Shown: positions 34,235-45,356 of the stretch, one piece after another
How positions within the stretch are numbered: the stretch's first letter is position 1
Layout: each line of letters opens with the position of its first letter
Source of the DNA: Undaria pinnatifida
Lineage: Eukaryota; Sar; Phaeophyceae; Laminariales; Alariaceae
Length of the DNA: 64,000 nucleotides
Assembly (NCBI GenBank): GCA_012845835.1
Contig: JABAKD010000001.1
Span: forward strand, 11,509,123 to 11,573,122
Direction of reading: 5' to 3'
Notes under the pieces: model-generated
Told to the model about the DNA's origin: nothing
Databases searched by the model: none
The model's input: the letters and a program-made list of their open reading frames with translations, nothing else
Made by a program: the position numbers and the translations under genes

Positions 34235-34636
34235 ATGACGTGCGGGGTCGACATACCTGCTGGCATCTACTCTGCTTGCGTGGTCACCGCTACTTGTGTA
34301 ATACTTCCCAGCTATCTTCGCACGGGGTTTCACGCCGGGCTATCTTGTATACCAGCCATGATCACAGGTGTTTTTATTACCCTTTTTCTCCTCGGTGTGC
34401 ATGCCTTCGTTGGTATCGCGCGGAGGGAGGATTTTCGGTGTTCCCATACTATTGATCGTTGTGGACTACACGTATACATGTATATTCGCACTTTTGCTGA
34501 CCCTCGTTCTCACGCTTTCCGTTCCAGTCGTCGCAAAACTCGCGCTCTTACGCTTTCAGGCCGCACGCCTCCTTATCAAAGAGGTGCACCGACCATTGTT
34601 TCTGAACACTTGAGGAATTTTGTGCCTAAAGAATAA
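34235..34636 (+). CDS. Possible multi-pass membrane protein fragment, frame broken
   Basis: From ATG 34235 a frame reads MTCGVDIPAGIYSACVVTAT and then CIPAMITGVFITLFLLGVHA with FVGIA, giving two hydrophobic segments. Around 34430 the hydrophobic quality moves to the next frame, which reads FGVPILLIVVDYTYTCIFAL followed by LTLVLTLSVPVVAKLALLRF and a basic tail. Together they look like three to four membrane spans with a one-base frame shift. That means either a pseudogene, a sequence error or chance AT/CT-rich DNA. No family is recognised. Confidence 0.25.
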   Translation: MTCGVDIPAGIYSACVVTATCVILPSYLRTGFHAGLSCIPAMITGVFITLFLLGVHAFVGIARREDFRCSHTIDRCGLHVYMYIRTFADPRSHAFRSSRRKTRALTLSGRTPPYQRGAPTIVSEHLRNFVPKE

Positions 34637-34951
34637 CTATTTCTAAGGCCCAAAAACTCATTTGGGAGGGGGGGGGGGAAAGCGGTGCCCAATATGGATA
34701 ATCCCATGCTGGCCTACTGCTGTAGATACATACCGTGTACAACGAAAAAAGAAAGCAAAAGCTTCAAAACAAACAAAGAAAAAAGGTAAAGTTTGACGGA
34801 CGATCGGCGATCACTCCGATAAATATAGCAAGGAGAGCCAAAGATATACGCGAGAGCGCTGTCCGATGAACAATTCCGTGGCCTAGTAGGTATACAACGA
34901 AACGCAAAGCAAAAGAAACCACCAAGGTCTCCGGCGATCAGCGATTCTGCG

Positions 34952-35045
34952 ATAACCCTTTTAGAGCCCCAAAACCCGTCGCTACACCAACTGCTTCAAG
35001 CCATTTATCCCCCAAAAATGGGTTTCGGGTGGTGGAGGCGGTTTA
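34952..35045 (-). repeat. Dispersed repeat DR2, reverse copy
   Basis: AACCCTTTTAGAGCCCCAAAA, TTTATCCCCCAAAAATGGGTT and GGAGGCGGTTTAG follow the DR2 pattern in reverse. Confidence 0.6.
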
Positions 35046-36639
35046 GGAGCGCCTTCATTTCGGAAACGAAAAATAAGCCTAAAGGTGCTGATAGCTCTAT
35101 TATTGTAATTCGCGCCCCATCGAAGTATCGAACAGCCCCCCGTCACATCCCATGTGCGTGGCCGATATTCCTGTGTGTAGTTGCAAGCATAAACAGTACC
35201 TCAGGCTTCACGGAAAGGACGGTTCCTCCGCGTTGTTTGTGACATCAAAGGAAAGGATGGAGACACCCCAGCTACAAGAACATTCGCCAAGGCGCTCCAA
35301 CAACGAAGACCGCGTGGATGCGGTTAAATCGTGAGAGTCGTTTTCATGCATCGGGGTCGGTTACTGCTGTCTACTTCTGCAATGGCACAACTCCTCCTGT
35401 CGATGTTTGGTCATGGAGAATGGTGTTGAGACTGGCCTTTTTTTTTGGGGGGGGGAGGGGCGCCATTGTTTCCAACCCATCAGCTATGTATTGCTCTTGT
35501 TAAACTCTTACTTTGAAGTATTAGTAGTCTAACTCCAAAGTAGATTTTTTCCGAATAAAACATGGCTACACAGTTATAATGATAGGTAGAGAGTACTCGT
35601 TGATTGTGACTGTTTTTTTTCGAGCTGCCACCACTACTGCGTGCAGCTTCTATTCAAATTTCAATGTTTCCCGTCACTCCAATCCACCAACCTTCCTGCC
35701 TTCCTCATATTCCTGCTTTTAGCCTGCCTCCTCCCACGTGCTTTTTCTTTTTGGTGTATGTTGCAATCCCGTGTACTCCTCTGGCCAAGCACAAAAGAAA
35801 TTTGTGGATCGTTGAGCTCGTCCGGCAACCCCGCTGGCAGCGGCACGTGTTTCCGCGGCACTGACTCCCAACATGGCGCGAACGTTGTTGATGCCACGCT
35901 TGGCGGTACGAACGGCTTCGACAGCTGTTGCGACGGTAGTGGCGACAAAGACACCGAGAGCGGCGGTAACCGCAGTGACAAACGCGGCAGCAGCGGCAGC
36001 AACCGCCGCCAACATCGGTAACCCGGTTGACGACGGGAGCAACATCAACAACAGTAACAGCAGCGGCTCCGCTGATGACATTCGGAATAGTAGCAACACC
36101 GGTACCTCGATCGACGACAGGAGCTCCATAGCAAAGTCGACGAAAAAAAACGTCAGCGGTTCTGCTGGTGACGCCGGCAGCGGCAGCAGAAAGAACGATA
36201 AATATCATCGTGGTCTCGAGAGCCTTGGCGAAAAAGACTTCGCTAGCTGTGGCGACGGGGGTGCTACTTTCGACAAGAGCGGCAGCAGTAGCACCAGCAC
36301 CAGCACCAACCGCGGGAGTAACAGCAACAATGCCTCGATCGAAAGAACCGTCATGAGCAGTGACACAAAAAAAGTAGCGATGCGACCGGCAACGTCCGCC
36401 GTAGCAGCGGCAGCAGCAAGAGCAACAACGCCACATCGGCCCTTGATATCGACACGAGCAGAATAGGCAGCTGTGTAGCGACGTCGACTTCGCCGATAAG
36501 ACCGTCACAATAGACAAAAATTCGGCCGACGACATTGACGGTGCCGATCGCAGCAGCGACAACGTCGTCTCGTCCGACGTCATCGACAACAAGAGCACCA
36601 ACAACAAGAACAGCAACACTGCAAACAACAACGCCAACG

Positions 36640-36960
36640 CCAAAGATAACGCCAACGCTAACGCTAACGCTAGCGCTAACGCTAACGCTAACGTCAACGC
36701 TAACGCTAGCGCTAACGCTAACGCTAACGTCAACGGTAACGCTAACGTCAACGCTGACGCCAACGCTAACCGCTAACGCTAACGCTAACGCCAACGCCAA
36801 CGCTATCGCTAACGCTAACGCTGTCGCTACCGCTAAGAGTAAAGCTAACACTATCGCTAACTCTAGCGCTGACTCTAACTCTAGCGCTAACGCTAACGCT
36901 AACGCCAAAGCTAACGCTAATGCCAACGCTACCGCTAACGCCGACGAAAACGCCGATGCT
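36640..36960 (+). repeat. GCTAAC hexamer array, coding for Asn-Ala repeats
   Basis: About 50 units of GCTAAC and variants (GCCAAC, GTCAAC, GCTAGC) encode (Ala-Asn)n in exon Y' of copy 2. One extra C at about 36771 (AACCGCTAAC) moves the Ala-Asn frame to another phase. The final part (NANANATANADENADAN) reads into the conserved C-terminus. Confidence 0.85.
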
Positions 36961-37083
36961 AACATTATCCCGAGCGATGAAGACGAGCAAGAGCCACACA
37001 GGGACAACCTTCTATGGAGGATATTGGGCGCCGCTCTCGGCGTGCTCCGCCCTTCGACGAACGCGCCCTTCGACGAACGGCAG

Positions 37084-39559
37084 GTGATGTGGGACATCCC
37101 ATACTTTCACAACGAACTCCAGCGACTGACGGGTACAGCAGGAAGTTAGGATTTTGTGCATATATTTCCTCTTTTGGGGGTTTCTCCCTCGGTGTTCTTC
37201 TTCTTCCTGTACATGTTTGTGTGTCATCGACGTAGAAACCCATTCTCCATATCATTTGTCGGACAGAAAGTATAACAATATTATTGTATGTGTAGCCCTC
37301 CGACAGTATAGCGTGGATGTCGTTCCAATACAATCGAATACCCTTCCAAAAAGCAATACCATCTCTCTATTCATCCTGCCTTTGTGCCAACCCTTTTCCC
37401 ACATCCAGTAACGATCGTAACAGTTATACAGTGATCTCCAGATTGCTCGTTTCGATAAATTTACTGTGTTGAAACCGCGAAACCAGCCGTCCAGAAAAAC
37501 CGGAGATTGCTGATATATATATTTTTCAAGTATTTTGTTTTCTGCGTTAAACTGTCGCACTCCCTCCTCGGGAAGGATCGTTGGAGCGGCGGTTGTGGGT
37601 TCCCTTTTTTGTTCGACGGTCGGGACAGCGGCGGGTCGCTCATCGTTTGGTTCATTTCCCGTCGGGTTGAAAAACAGAGAGACGTCGGGTTAAAAAAAAA
37701 GAGAGATACGTCACGCCCGCGCGAATTTCGTTTTTCTATGTTTTCGTCAACCCTCTTTCTTTGGGACATTTTGTTTTTAAGTGGTCACATTTAAAAGGTT
37801 CAGTTCACTTGAAACACTTTGTTGTCAAAAAGTTGCCACGTTTTAGGGTCCATCTTAATCCTCAGGAAGTCCACCCTTCGACCGCCTTCTGGACAATCTC
37901 TCTGCGGTGTCACGGTTGTGTTCTCCTCTCCCCAACGGCGCTCGCCTTCGTTTTCCGTTTTCACTGCACACACTAATTAGAAGTATTCCCGCTGCTCGTC
38001 GATTTTCATCGCATATATTGCCAACTCTTGCAAGAAGGAGGGAATATCGAGACGACATACATTGGTTAATATATGCCCGTTCCCCCCCCCCCCCCCCCCC
38101 CTCGTTTTTCTTCTTGCTGGGAATGTCTCGTAGAGTTTTGTATGTTATTTGCATTTTTTTGTGTTCTCATCCCTTCTATTGTCGTGCCGCACTTATTTTT
38201 CTCCTAATATATGCCCGTTCCCGCCCCCCGCCCCCCTCGTTTTGCTTCTTGCTGGGAATGTCTCGTAGAGTTTTGTATGTTATTTGCATTTTTTTTGTGT
38301 TCTCATCCCTTCTATTGTCGTGCCGCACTTATTTTTCTCCTTCTTTCCCTCCCTAGACGGCAGGGGACACGAAAGCGGGCTCTTCTCCCTCCTCCTTCCT
38401 ACGGTACGTACACGCCTTGTCGTTTTTGTCGCGAGAATATACTTGATGGTACCTTGCTTCCCTCGTCGACTCGCACCAAACTGCCGAGATCGACGTCAAC
38501 GCTCATCATCATGCTGCCCAACAGCTTGCCGGAGGGCAACGAAAAAAATACAATTACTCGTACACACATCTACCACAAACATGGTAGCAGTGGGGGTGTT
38601 GCCTACGTTGTGATATGCCGGGTATACGCTCCGGGCTGAAATCTAAAGGAAGTGGACGACATGCGCTCATAGTAATCATAGTAATGCTTATCCTGCTGCT
38701 TCGTGTTCACGGCACACGGTGAACTTGACCGCGCACATGTCGTTTTTTTTCTTTTCTTGGTCGTTTTCGGCGCGACGCGCGTGCTACGAAAGAGGTTCAC
38801 ACACTTTTTTCCCTTGAGGTTTCCTCAATTCAGGAGAGGTTAAGACGTGTCCTTGTTAACCCCCAAAAATCGATTCGGAGAAAAAAAAAAAAAAAAAAAA
38901 AAAAAAAACTGTTATGATACCGGATGACAAAATACCATGGCCGCCTAGGTATGCAACGAGAAAAAAGTCATCATGAAAAACAACTTTTCGGGCGATTTTG
39001 GGTTAAGGAGCCACGTCATTCAGAAACCATTTCCGCCAAAAAAAGGTATACCTCTATCATCGAAGCACGTGTCATTAGCTAATAATGTACCTATCCACGC
39101 TCTGGAGGGCAGACTGCTTGGCTGGGGGGTTAGTAGAGAGCAACGTTCTTCGGGGGAGATCAAACAAAGGGTCAAGGCGCTGTTCCATGGACCGGGTATA
39201 CATCAGTGCGAAAGCACGATCAGTCGGCGTGTTGCTTGAAGCATCTCCTCAAGAGGTGGTCTGAGTTGGGCTTGCTCTTCGCACGACCAGGCGTCAGCCC
39301 GAGAACAACTGGTTGTTCCAACCGCTCCAGAAACAATTTTGTACCGCCCCCGCGCTCTTGAATGGTCTCTGATTTTTTCGTTATTCAAGCATGACAACTT
39401 CAACGGATGTTTTCATGATCGAGAACATGAATTACCACAACGGTGCCGAAAGTATCGACGTAAAGAGCATGAATAACCCCCCCCCCCCGTCCCCAGTCCC
39501 CCTCCCACGCCCTGCCACGCGTCCCCCAACCTCCCGCGCAGGGAAAAATACCAAAACAG

Positions 39560-39592
<33 letters not shown>

Positions 39593-39847
39593 ACCCGAGA
39601 TACTGACAGCGATACACCCGTGACAAACAAGCCTCCTGCGTGCCTAGATGGGTGGGAAGGGGAAAACGCAACAACACAACCCCGGATTTTCCGCGGAAAC
39701 CGGCCCACCCTTACCCCGCGGCCATCTCTCCTGCCCCCCCAACCTCCTCCCTCCAACCTCCCCCCCCACCCTACTCCGCCCCCGCCCGCAATTCCCTCTA
39801 CTCCTTCCCCCCCCCAACCCCCTGGCTCCGTGCATTCCCACCGATAG
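37084..39847 (+). other. Copy 2 intron
   Basis: It contains a piece related to the 42.6/44.2 kb inverted-repeat arms (37293-37352), a 138-bp tandem duplication (38068-38341), a DR1 copy (38340-38480), A27 at 38880 and a DR3 copy (38985-39085). C-rich DNA precedes the acceptor. Confidence 0.5.
38068..38341. repeat. 138-bp tandem duplication
   Basis: Two copies begin ATATATGCCCGTTCC, pass through a C run (22 nt in copy 1, broken in copy 2) and TTGCTGGGAATGTCTCGTAG, and end GTCGTGCCGCACTTATTTTT. They are nearly identical outside homopolymers. Confidence 0.9.
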
Positions 39848-40206
39848 ATATTGGAGCAGGAAGGGTCATCGGCGGTGGAGCGACCGCAGGCCGGTTCAGA
39901 CGTAGAACGGCAGCTCATGGAAATGCTGTTGGCGTACGAGACAGGGCCGGTATATATAAGTGGAGTTGGAATCGGAGGAGGCATTGGCAGGGAATCAATC
40001 GGGGGCTGGTGTAGCATTGTCGGAAAGCTATACATACGAAGAAGGCGGTACTTACGCTTCCGAAGATAAACGGGGATGTGCAGGCGCGGCGGCGAGCGAA
40101 TCTGAGGCTGGTGGCGCCAATCTGTGGGAAAGGAGCTGGTTGCAAGGTCGAGAGAAACGAAAAACAGTAAAAAAAACACGAACAAGAACAAGCACAAGTC
40201 ACGAGC

Positions 40207-40239
<33 letters not shown>

Positions 40240-40355
40240 GCAACAAGAACAAGAACAAGAACAACAACAACAATAACAACAACAACAAAAACAACAAAAA
40301 CAGCAACAAGGAGAGTCATCCAACACGGTCTAGGGGTTGCTCTTTTTCGCGCTAA
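39848..40355 (+). pseudogene. Copy 2 exon X'
   Basis: It opens ILEQEGSSAVERPQAGSDVE, continues RQLMEMLLAYETG, then shifts frame to VELESEEALAGNQSGAGVAL and SESYTYEEGGTY, which corresponds to the EDSLVGEQPGVHGSVSEYE part of copy 1. Poly-Asn/Lys from CAA/AAC triplets (40206-40310) equals the Lys/Asn stretch of copy 1. It stops at about 40353. Confidence 0.5.
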
Positions 40356-40546
40356 AAAAGTCCCTGGGGCCACAATTGAGCTCCTCATGTGTGAGGAACT
40401 AGACCGGTTAGTCATTGATCAAGTAATTTCACGAGTATATATACACATATATTTACGTAGGACGAAGGCATAGAAGCTTGGTCGGGTCGCGCGAACGAAT
40501 GCCTTCGAAGTAATGTATTACGGAGATCCATTGTTAACAGGGGTAA

Positions 40547-40736
<190 letters not shown>

Positions 40737-41314
40737 TTGTTGCAAAAACAAATCGCCGGAAGTTTCTCATATTTTTCGCAATATCTCGGCCAGAACATCA
40801 TATAGTTTTTTTTTTTTTTTTTTGCGCCGTGGTGCTCGTAAGAGAAGACCTATTGCTAACAATCCAAGCTATCGTTTACCGTTATTGACGAAGAATTGAC
40901 GGAGTTATCACCCCATAGACATTAAATGACCCCTGTTAACAATGAATCTCCGTAATAGTATCGGGTGAGATATTGAGTTCCTCGTGTGAGGAGAGCTCGG
41001 GGACTGATCTGATGATCATGCTTCACCCCCCCGTGGGATGGCTCTTTTTTCTTCTGCTGGGGCACACCACCGTCTTATCGGGGGGGGGGGGGGGGGGTAG
41101 AGTGTTCTAAGGCTTAGTTACGACGCGCCCTACGATGTAGAGGTGTTGCACCACATTTTTTCTGAGGTTTCCGCAACTCTGAGGAGCTTAGTTGAGACCT
41201 CTCCCAATGACTGATTTGGAAGAAAAACAAAAACTGCTACGTATACACCAGGTTGAAAAAGATCCCAGGGCCTTACTATTACCAGGTACACGACGAGAAA
41301 TCATCGCGAGACTT

Positions 41315-41880
41315 GACGATTTTTGGGTTAAGGAGAGCCCCGTCACATTCAGAAACCATTTTCTTTTTCACAGGTGTACGAAACGTGCTCTAGCTACCTC
41401 TATCGTAGTCAGGCGTCGCAAAAAAAAAAAAGACTATTTCTGACGATTTTTTGGGTCAAGAATCCCCCCCCGTCATATTCAGAAACCATTTTCACAGGGA
41501 CGGAACGTGCTCAAGCTACCTCTATCGTAACAGGCGTCGCAAACAAAATGGACTATCGCCGACGACTTTGGGTCAAGAATCCCCCGTCAATTTCAGAAAC
41601 CATTTTCACAGGAACGAAACGTGCTCAAGCTACCTCTATCGTAGTCAGGCGTCGCAAACAATATGGACGATTTCCGACGATTTGGGGTTAAGAAGAGCCA
41701 CGTCATATTCATAAACCTTTTTCACAGGGACGAAACGTGCTCTAGCTACCTCTATCGTAGTCAGGCATCGCAAACAATGTGGATTATTTCCAACGATATT
41801 GGATGAAGAAGAGCCACGTCATATTCAGAAACCATTTTATCAGACGAAAACGTGCTAGCTACCTCGATCGTAACACGGGT
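41315..41880 (+). repeat. Five-unit tandem array of family DR3
   Basis: Units start at 41315, 41442, 41561, 41676 and 41792 (115-127 bp). Each holds GACGATTT..GGGTTAAGGAG, CGTCA.ATTCAGAAACCATTTT, a GAAACGTGCTCTAGCTACCT block, and CTATCGTAGTCAGGCGTCGCA. Single dispersed copies lie elsewhere, so this is a local expansion of an interspersed repeat. Confidence 0.85.
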
Positions 41881-41999
41881 CTAAGTTTCAAGGGTAAGCT
41901 ATTGGTTTAACCTTTTTGCACGAGAGTGGTCTTGAAAAACCGGCTTATACCCCCCACGAATTTCCTTAACAAATGGCGTCGTCGGCAGGACCATGTTTT

Positions 42000-42260
42000 T
42001 TTTTTTTTTTTGGAGGGGGGGGGGGGGGGAGGGGGGGGGGGGGGGGGGGGTCGAGGGGGTTCGGATCCCACCATCCAGCTATGTACTAAACTTTTGAGAC
42101 TTTTCCCCCGAATTGTCGAACTTGAAAAAATAGTCTCCCCAGTATCCCCAGGAAATGAAAACCGCTTGGATATTGGCAGGTCCGCCCCGTATAATATCCG
42201 GCCCTGACCTGCTATCCCGCCGTTTCAGGGGGGGGGGGGGGGGGGGGGTATTATAAGGCT
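42000..42260. repeat. T run and long G runs
   Basis: T14 and broken G tracts of more than 20 nt (42016-42052; 42229-42248). The surrounding 41881-42580 shows no gene; (GAC)n occurs at 42478-42505. Confidence 0.85.
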
Positions 42261-42580
42261 TAGTTCGGGTAAGCTACGGGTTAACCTTTTGCAAGCGGCC
42301 AAACGGACTAATACCCCACTACGTATTTCCTTCACAGATCCCTGCTGTGCCTCTAGAGTATCGCTAACGCGGCTTCTTAAGACAGGGAGTGGGGGGCCGG
42401 GTGGCGAGCTCGGTAGAGTGGGGCGATGCGAAACGAATGTTGAAGCTCGGAATGTTTTTTTGGGGACCTAAAAGCAGACGACAACGACGACGACGACGAC
42501 GACGTTATGTTAGCGTATTATACAATAGGGAGATATCTCAGTGAAGGCTCACCTTGTTCTAGGAAAATTCTACTCCGGAT

Positions 42581-44240
42581 TAATTATTATTATTTTTGCC
42601 CTCTGACAATATAATACCGTAGATGCCGTTCCGATGTAAATCGAATATCCTTCCGTAAAGCAGCAGTGTAGCACCTAACATGAAGTCAAATGATCACACC
42701 ATAAAGCAGTGGTGTTAACATACGGTCTCGAACAAGTTTTTTTCGGGAGGCCAGGTGCGCCGATCATGGGCGCGGCCAGGGCGGAGTGCCGTCCCAGTCG
42801 CTTTTCGCGGCAGACGGGGTCGAGCCATCATCCAACTGCCATGCCCGTCGATGATTCATTTGACCCTTGGCTTGACCCCACATCGAACTGCTGGCCACTA
42901 GAAGAGCGCCATTATGCACAAGTTTTCGGCTAAACACTTCCTTCCCTCGCGGGGCTGTAGGTGTTGCCACCTTCCATCCCGGGCGTTTGTCGTTTCCTCG
43001 TCTAACACCCCGCCATGCCGATGGCCCGCGGGGGGTTTTGGGCATGATTTTTCCCTTGTATTAGCGTCTGTGTTCCCCTCCATATCGATGAGGGCTCGCC
43101 TCGCCAAAGTGCCTTTTCTGTGGTCGGTTTGCCGTAGAGCCTTTCCAGCCCCCCCCCGCCACACCGGCGGTATGCGGCAGGTTCTAGAGCCTTTTCTGCC
43201 CCCCCCCTCCCCGCCACACCGGCGGTACGCGGCAGGTTTTTGATGGGTGGCTTTTGCCTTGTTGTAGGGAATGCGTTTCCTTCAACTGCTTTTCTTCGCG
43301 TGTTCCTGGCTCCATAGCCAGACCGTTAGAGGTGTGGGAATGGGTTTTGAGGAGCCGCATCTTCGACTCATGGTCTAGTTCGTAGAACCGGAGTTTCCCC
43401 GAACCTCCCATATTTCTGCATATGCGGCTCATCAGGGTGGGAGCTGGTGTAACATACGGCCTCGAAAGGCCTGTAATTATCCGTATTGAGATAACTTGGA
43501 TGGGTTTCGTATGATAAGGTTGGCGTTTTATATTCGGGATAGTCAGGAAATAGATCGGAGGCACGAGCCTCCGATCTCAGAAGCCATCCGTGGCTCTGGT
43601 GGAATCGAATAAAGCTGCGTCTCTGCTAAGTAAGGCTGAGAAAATGAGTACTCTCCGAGGACCTGCTCAATTGGCACACCTGCGGGGGACACTCCTATGC
43701 CTCTGCCCAACACCCTTACAGTGGTACCTTCCGCCAACCATTTGCCAATTCCCTTTCCCCACATCTTCTCCTTATATCTTCTGTTTCCTTTCCCTATACT
43801 TGTACATGTTTTAGCTTAAGACTCTATCTATTCATTCGAACGCAATAAGATAACAGCATGTGCTTAGCGGCGGGCGCCATGATACATATAATACCTGGTA
43901 TTAATAACATCTGGTGAATCTCCTAAGAAGGCATGCCTCGTACCCAGTAATAGAGATAGTGCCACAGATACATATTATATGCTCGACCTTGTCGGTGTCA
44001 CAACAAATAAATAGGGTTGGTACATGTATAGGGAAAGCAAACAGTAAGTAAAAGGAGACGATGTGGGGAAAAGAAATGGGCTAGTGGTTGGCGGAAGATA
44101 ATGGTCACCGCTTTATGGTGCGATCATTCGACTTCATCGGTACTACTGCTTCTTTATGGAAGGATATTCGATTTACGTCGGAACGGCATCTACGCTATAT
44201 TGACAGAGGGCAAGAATAAAAATAATAATAATAATAAATA
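42581..44240. mobile_element. Inverted-repeat element, 1.7 kb
   Basis: Left arm 42581-42716 (TAATTATTATTATTTTTGCC, CTCTGACAATATA, GTAGATGCCGTTCCGA, AAATCGAATATCCTTCC, ACCATAAAGC) is the reverse complement, with scattered differences, of right arm 44102-44240. A second inverted pair lies inside (43729-43810 and 44018-44098: CTTCCGCCAACCA, CCCCACATC.TCTCC). Related arm sequence is at 37293-37352. Minus-strand frames inside (about 42760-43760) are open but patchy, include a 52-bp tandem duplication (43137-43240), and show no recognisable transposase. It could be a foldback or non-autonomous DNA transposon. Confidence 0.5.
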
Positions 44241-44456
44241 GGGTTTTTAGTCTTCCGTGTACAGGGGCGATTTTATTTTTGCTTGTTAGCGACCCTATAT
44301 CTTTGCGTTCTTCTCCGGCCACCACCACCTTCACCACCGTTCTTCTCCGTCTACCACCTACTACATCACTGGTTTTGCCCGCAGTACCAGCGACAGCGAA
44401 GTCGCCCAACCATGCAGACGCCATCCTATCCGTAGTGGCCGCGACGACGGTCACGC

Positions 44457-44744
44457 CTACCTCGAATTGTGACACCCACGGCGTCTGCATCTGAGACGAG
44501 CATCATTCTCAACCACCTGGCCATCGAGTAACACTCCGCTGGCTTTCTGGCGTTTTCCCTGACGTCTGCATCGCACGCCGATTGCTATTGGTATACCGTA
44601 GGTACATACCCTTTCCCGCACTCTCACGGTTGTGAGCTCCATCATAGGGTTGTACATCTTGCAATGAGGCATTTTCGCCTCATAATCGCGAGGTGTGGGG
44701 GAATCTATAGCCTCGTTTTCGTTTGTTTCGAATAGCCGCATCTT
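44457..44744 (-). CDS. Open frame split by the copia insertion
   Basis: Minus-strand frame with MRLFETNENEAIDSPTPRDY, EAKMPHCKMYNPMMEL and TTVRVRERVCTYG. If the copia element and one target copy are removed, the frame continues without a stop into 51166 onward (WQSKDVNKNIRPELERGPK upstream of MRLF). The element therefore landed in a formerly continuous reading frame. A weakly similar stretch (ELDHESKMRLLKTHSH) lies on minus at about 43340-43400. I do not recognise the family; it may itself be repeat-derived. Confidence 0.35.
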   Translation of the reverse strand, partial: KMRLFETNENEAIDSPTPRDYEAKMPHCKMYNPMMELTTVRVRERVCTYGIPIAIGVRCRRQGKRQKASGVLLDGQVVENDARLRCRRRGCHNSR

Positions 44745-44749
44745 CGGTC
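44745..44749. repeat. Target site duplication (left), CGGTC
   Basis: Identical to 51161-51165 on the other side of the copia LTRs, the 5-bp length usual for Ty1/copia integrases. Confidence 0.93.
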
Positions 44750-45281
44750 TGTTGGTAAATCAGTGGCTTCTGGAGAAAGGTATTATATTAGAGAGACCAA
44801 TGTCTGGAGAGACAGGTCAGAAAGTGGAGTGGGTCATGTGGGCCAACTCTCCACAGCCCAGTAACAACCGCTCGTAGTCGAATACCTAAACCTCCTCGCA
44901 TAGTGCCTACTCGTACATACCCGTGGGACTGCTCGTGGGTGATACCACGAGACGATCCCTGTAACTTACCTCCGTGACACAACGTATGTAACTGTAACTT
45001 ATTGCTAGGCTGTTCGTTGAGACAAGCTATATCGTGTTAGCAACACCACAGGAATGTTCCTACTCGTCAATGTGTCCAACGTACCGACATACCAACGTAC
45101 CGTACACACCACTACGGTCCGATGTATAACTCGTGCACATGTACAATCTACCGAAGTACCGTAGCACCACAAGAAGAGTATTCTGGTACAACAACATACA
45201 ATCAACAGTTCTGCTATTCAAACCAACCAATCAGAGTTTCACCGCAGTACAGTTGATACATACATGCCGCTATCACGAATA
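44750..45281 (-). repeat. Copia 3' LTR
   Basis: On the plus strand it begins TGTTGGTAAATC and ends ATCACGAATA, matched by 50630-51160. On the element strand the 5' end reads TATTCG where TG is usual, with CA at the 3' end; both LTRs share this. Confidence 0.93.
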
Positions 45282-45356
45282 CCCTCCCTAGGGGCTGTTG
45301 TATCTACCAGACCAAATACATATCAAACAAAAACAAAAACAAAACGACTCAGACTT

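Larger units (their letters stand above)
35850..40355 (+). pseudogene. Low-complexity gene, copy 2, with frame breaks
   Basis: This is the diverged partner of the 23.5-29.0 kb gene, on the opposite strand. Exon Y' (about 35850-37083) ends CAG before GTGATG. Exon X' (39848 to about 40355) follows an AG in CCACCGATAG; the intron is 2764 bp, phase 0. Shared protein features are SNIGAP/ANIGNP, DVDTSGIGSC/DIDTSRIGSC, EP.R..LL.R.LGAALGV and AVERPQAGSD(L/V)ERQ. Y' changes frame at least four times: near 36005, in an A7 run at about 36366, at a GTGT near 36472, and in the GCTAAC array at about 36771. X' changes frame near 39958. Two of these sit in simple repeats, so sequencing slippage cannot be excluded. 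Otherwise the copy is dead. It ends in a Lys/Asn run from CAA/AAC repeats and lacks the membrane segment. Confidence 0.55.

Noticed and set aside
36640-36960. Interstitial telomere (TTAGCG-like hexamers)
   Set aside because: It lies inside an exon shared with a paralog and encodes Ala-Asn; canonical TTAGGG is absent.
35705-37097. Minus-strand frames with Leu/Ala repeats opposite copy 2
   Set aside because: Antisense of the GCTAAC array; hydrophobic look is compositional.
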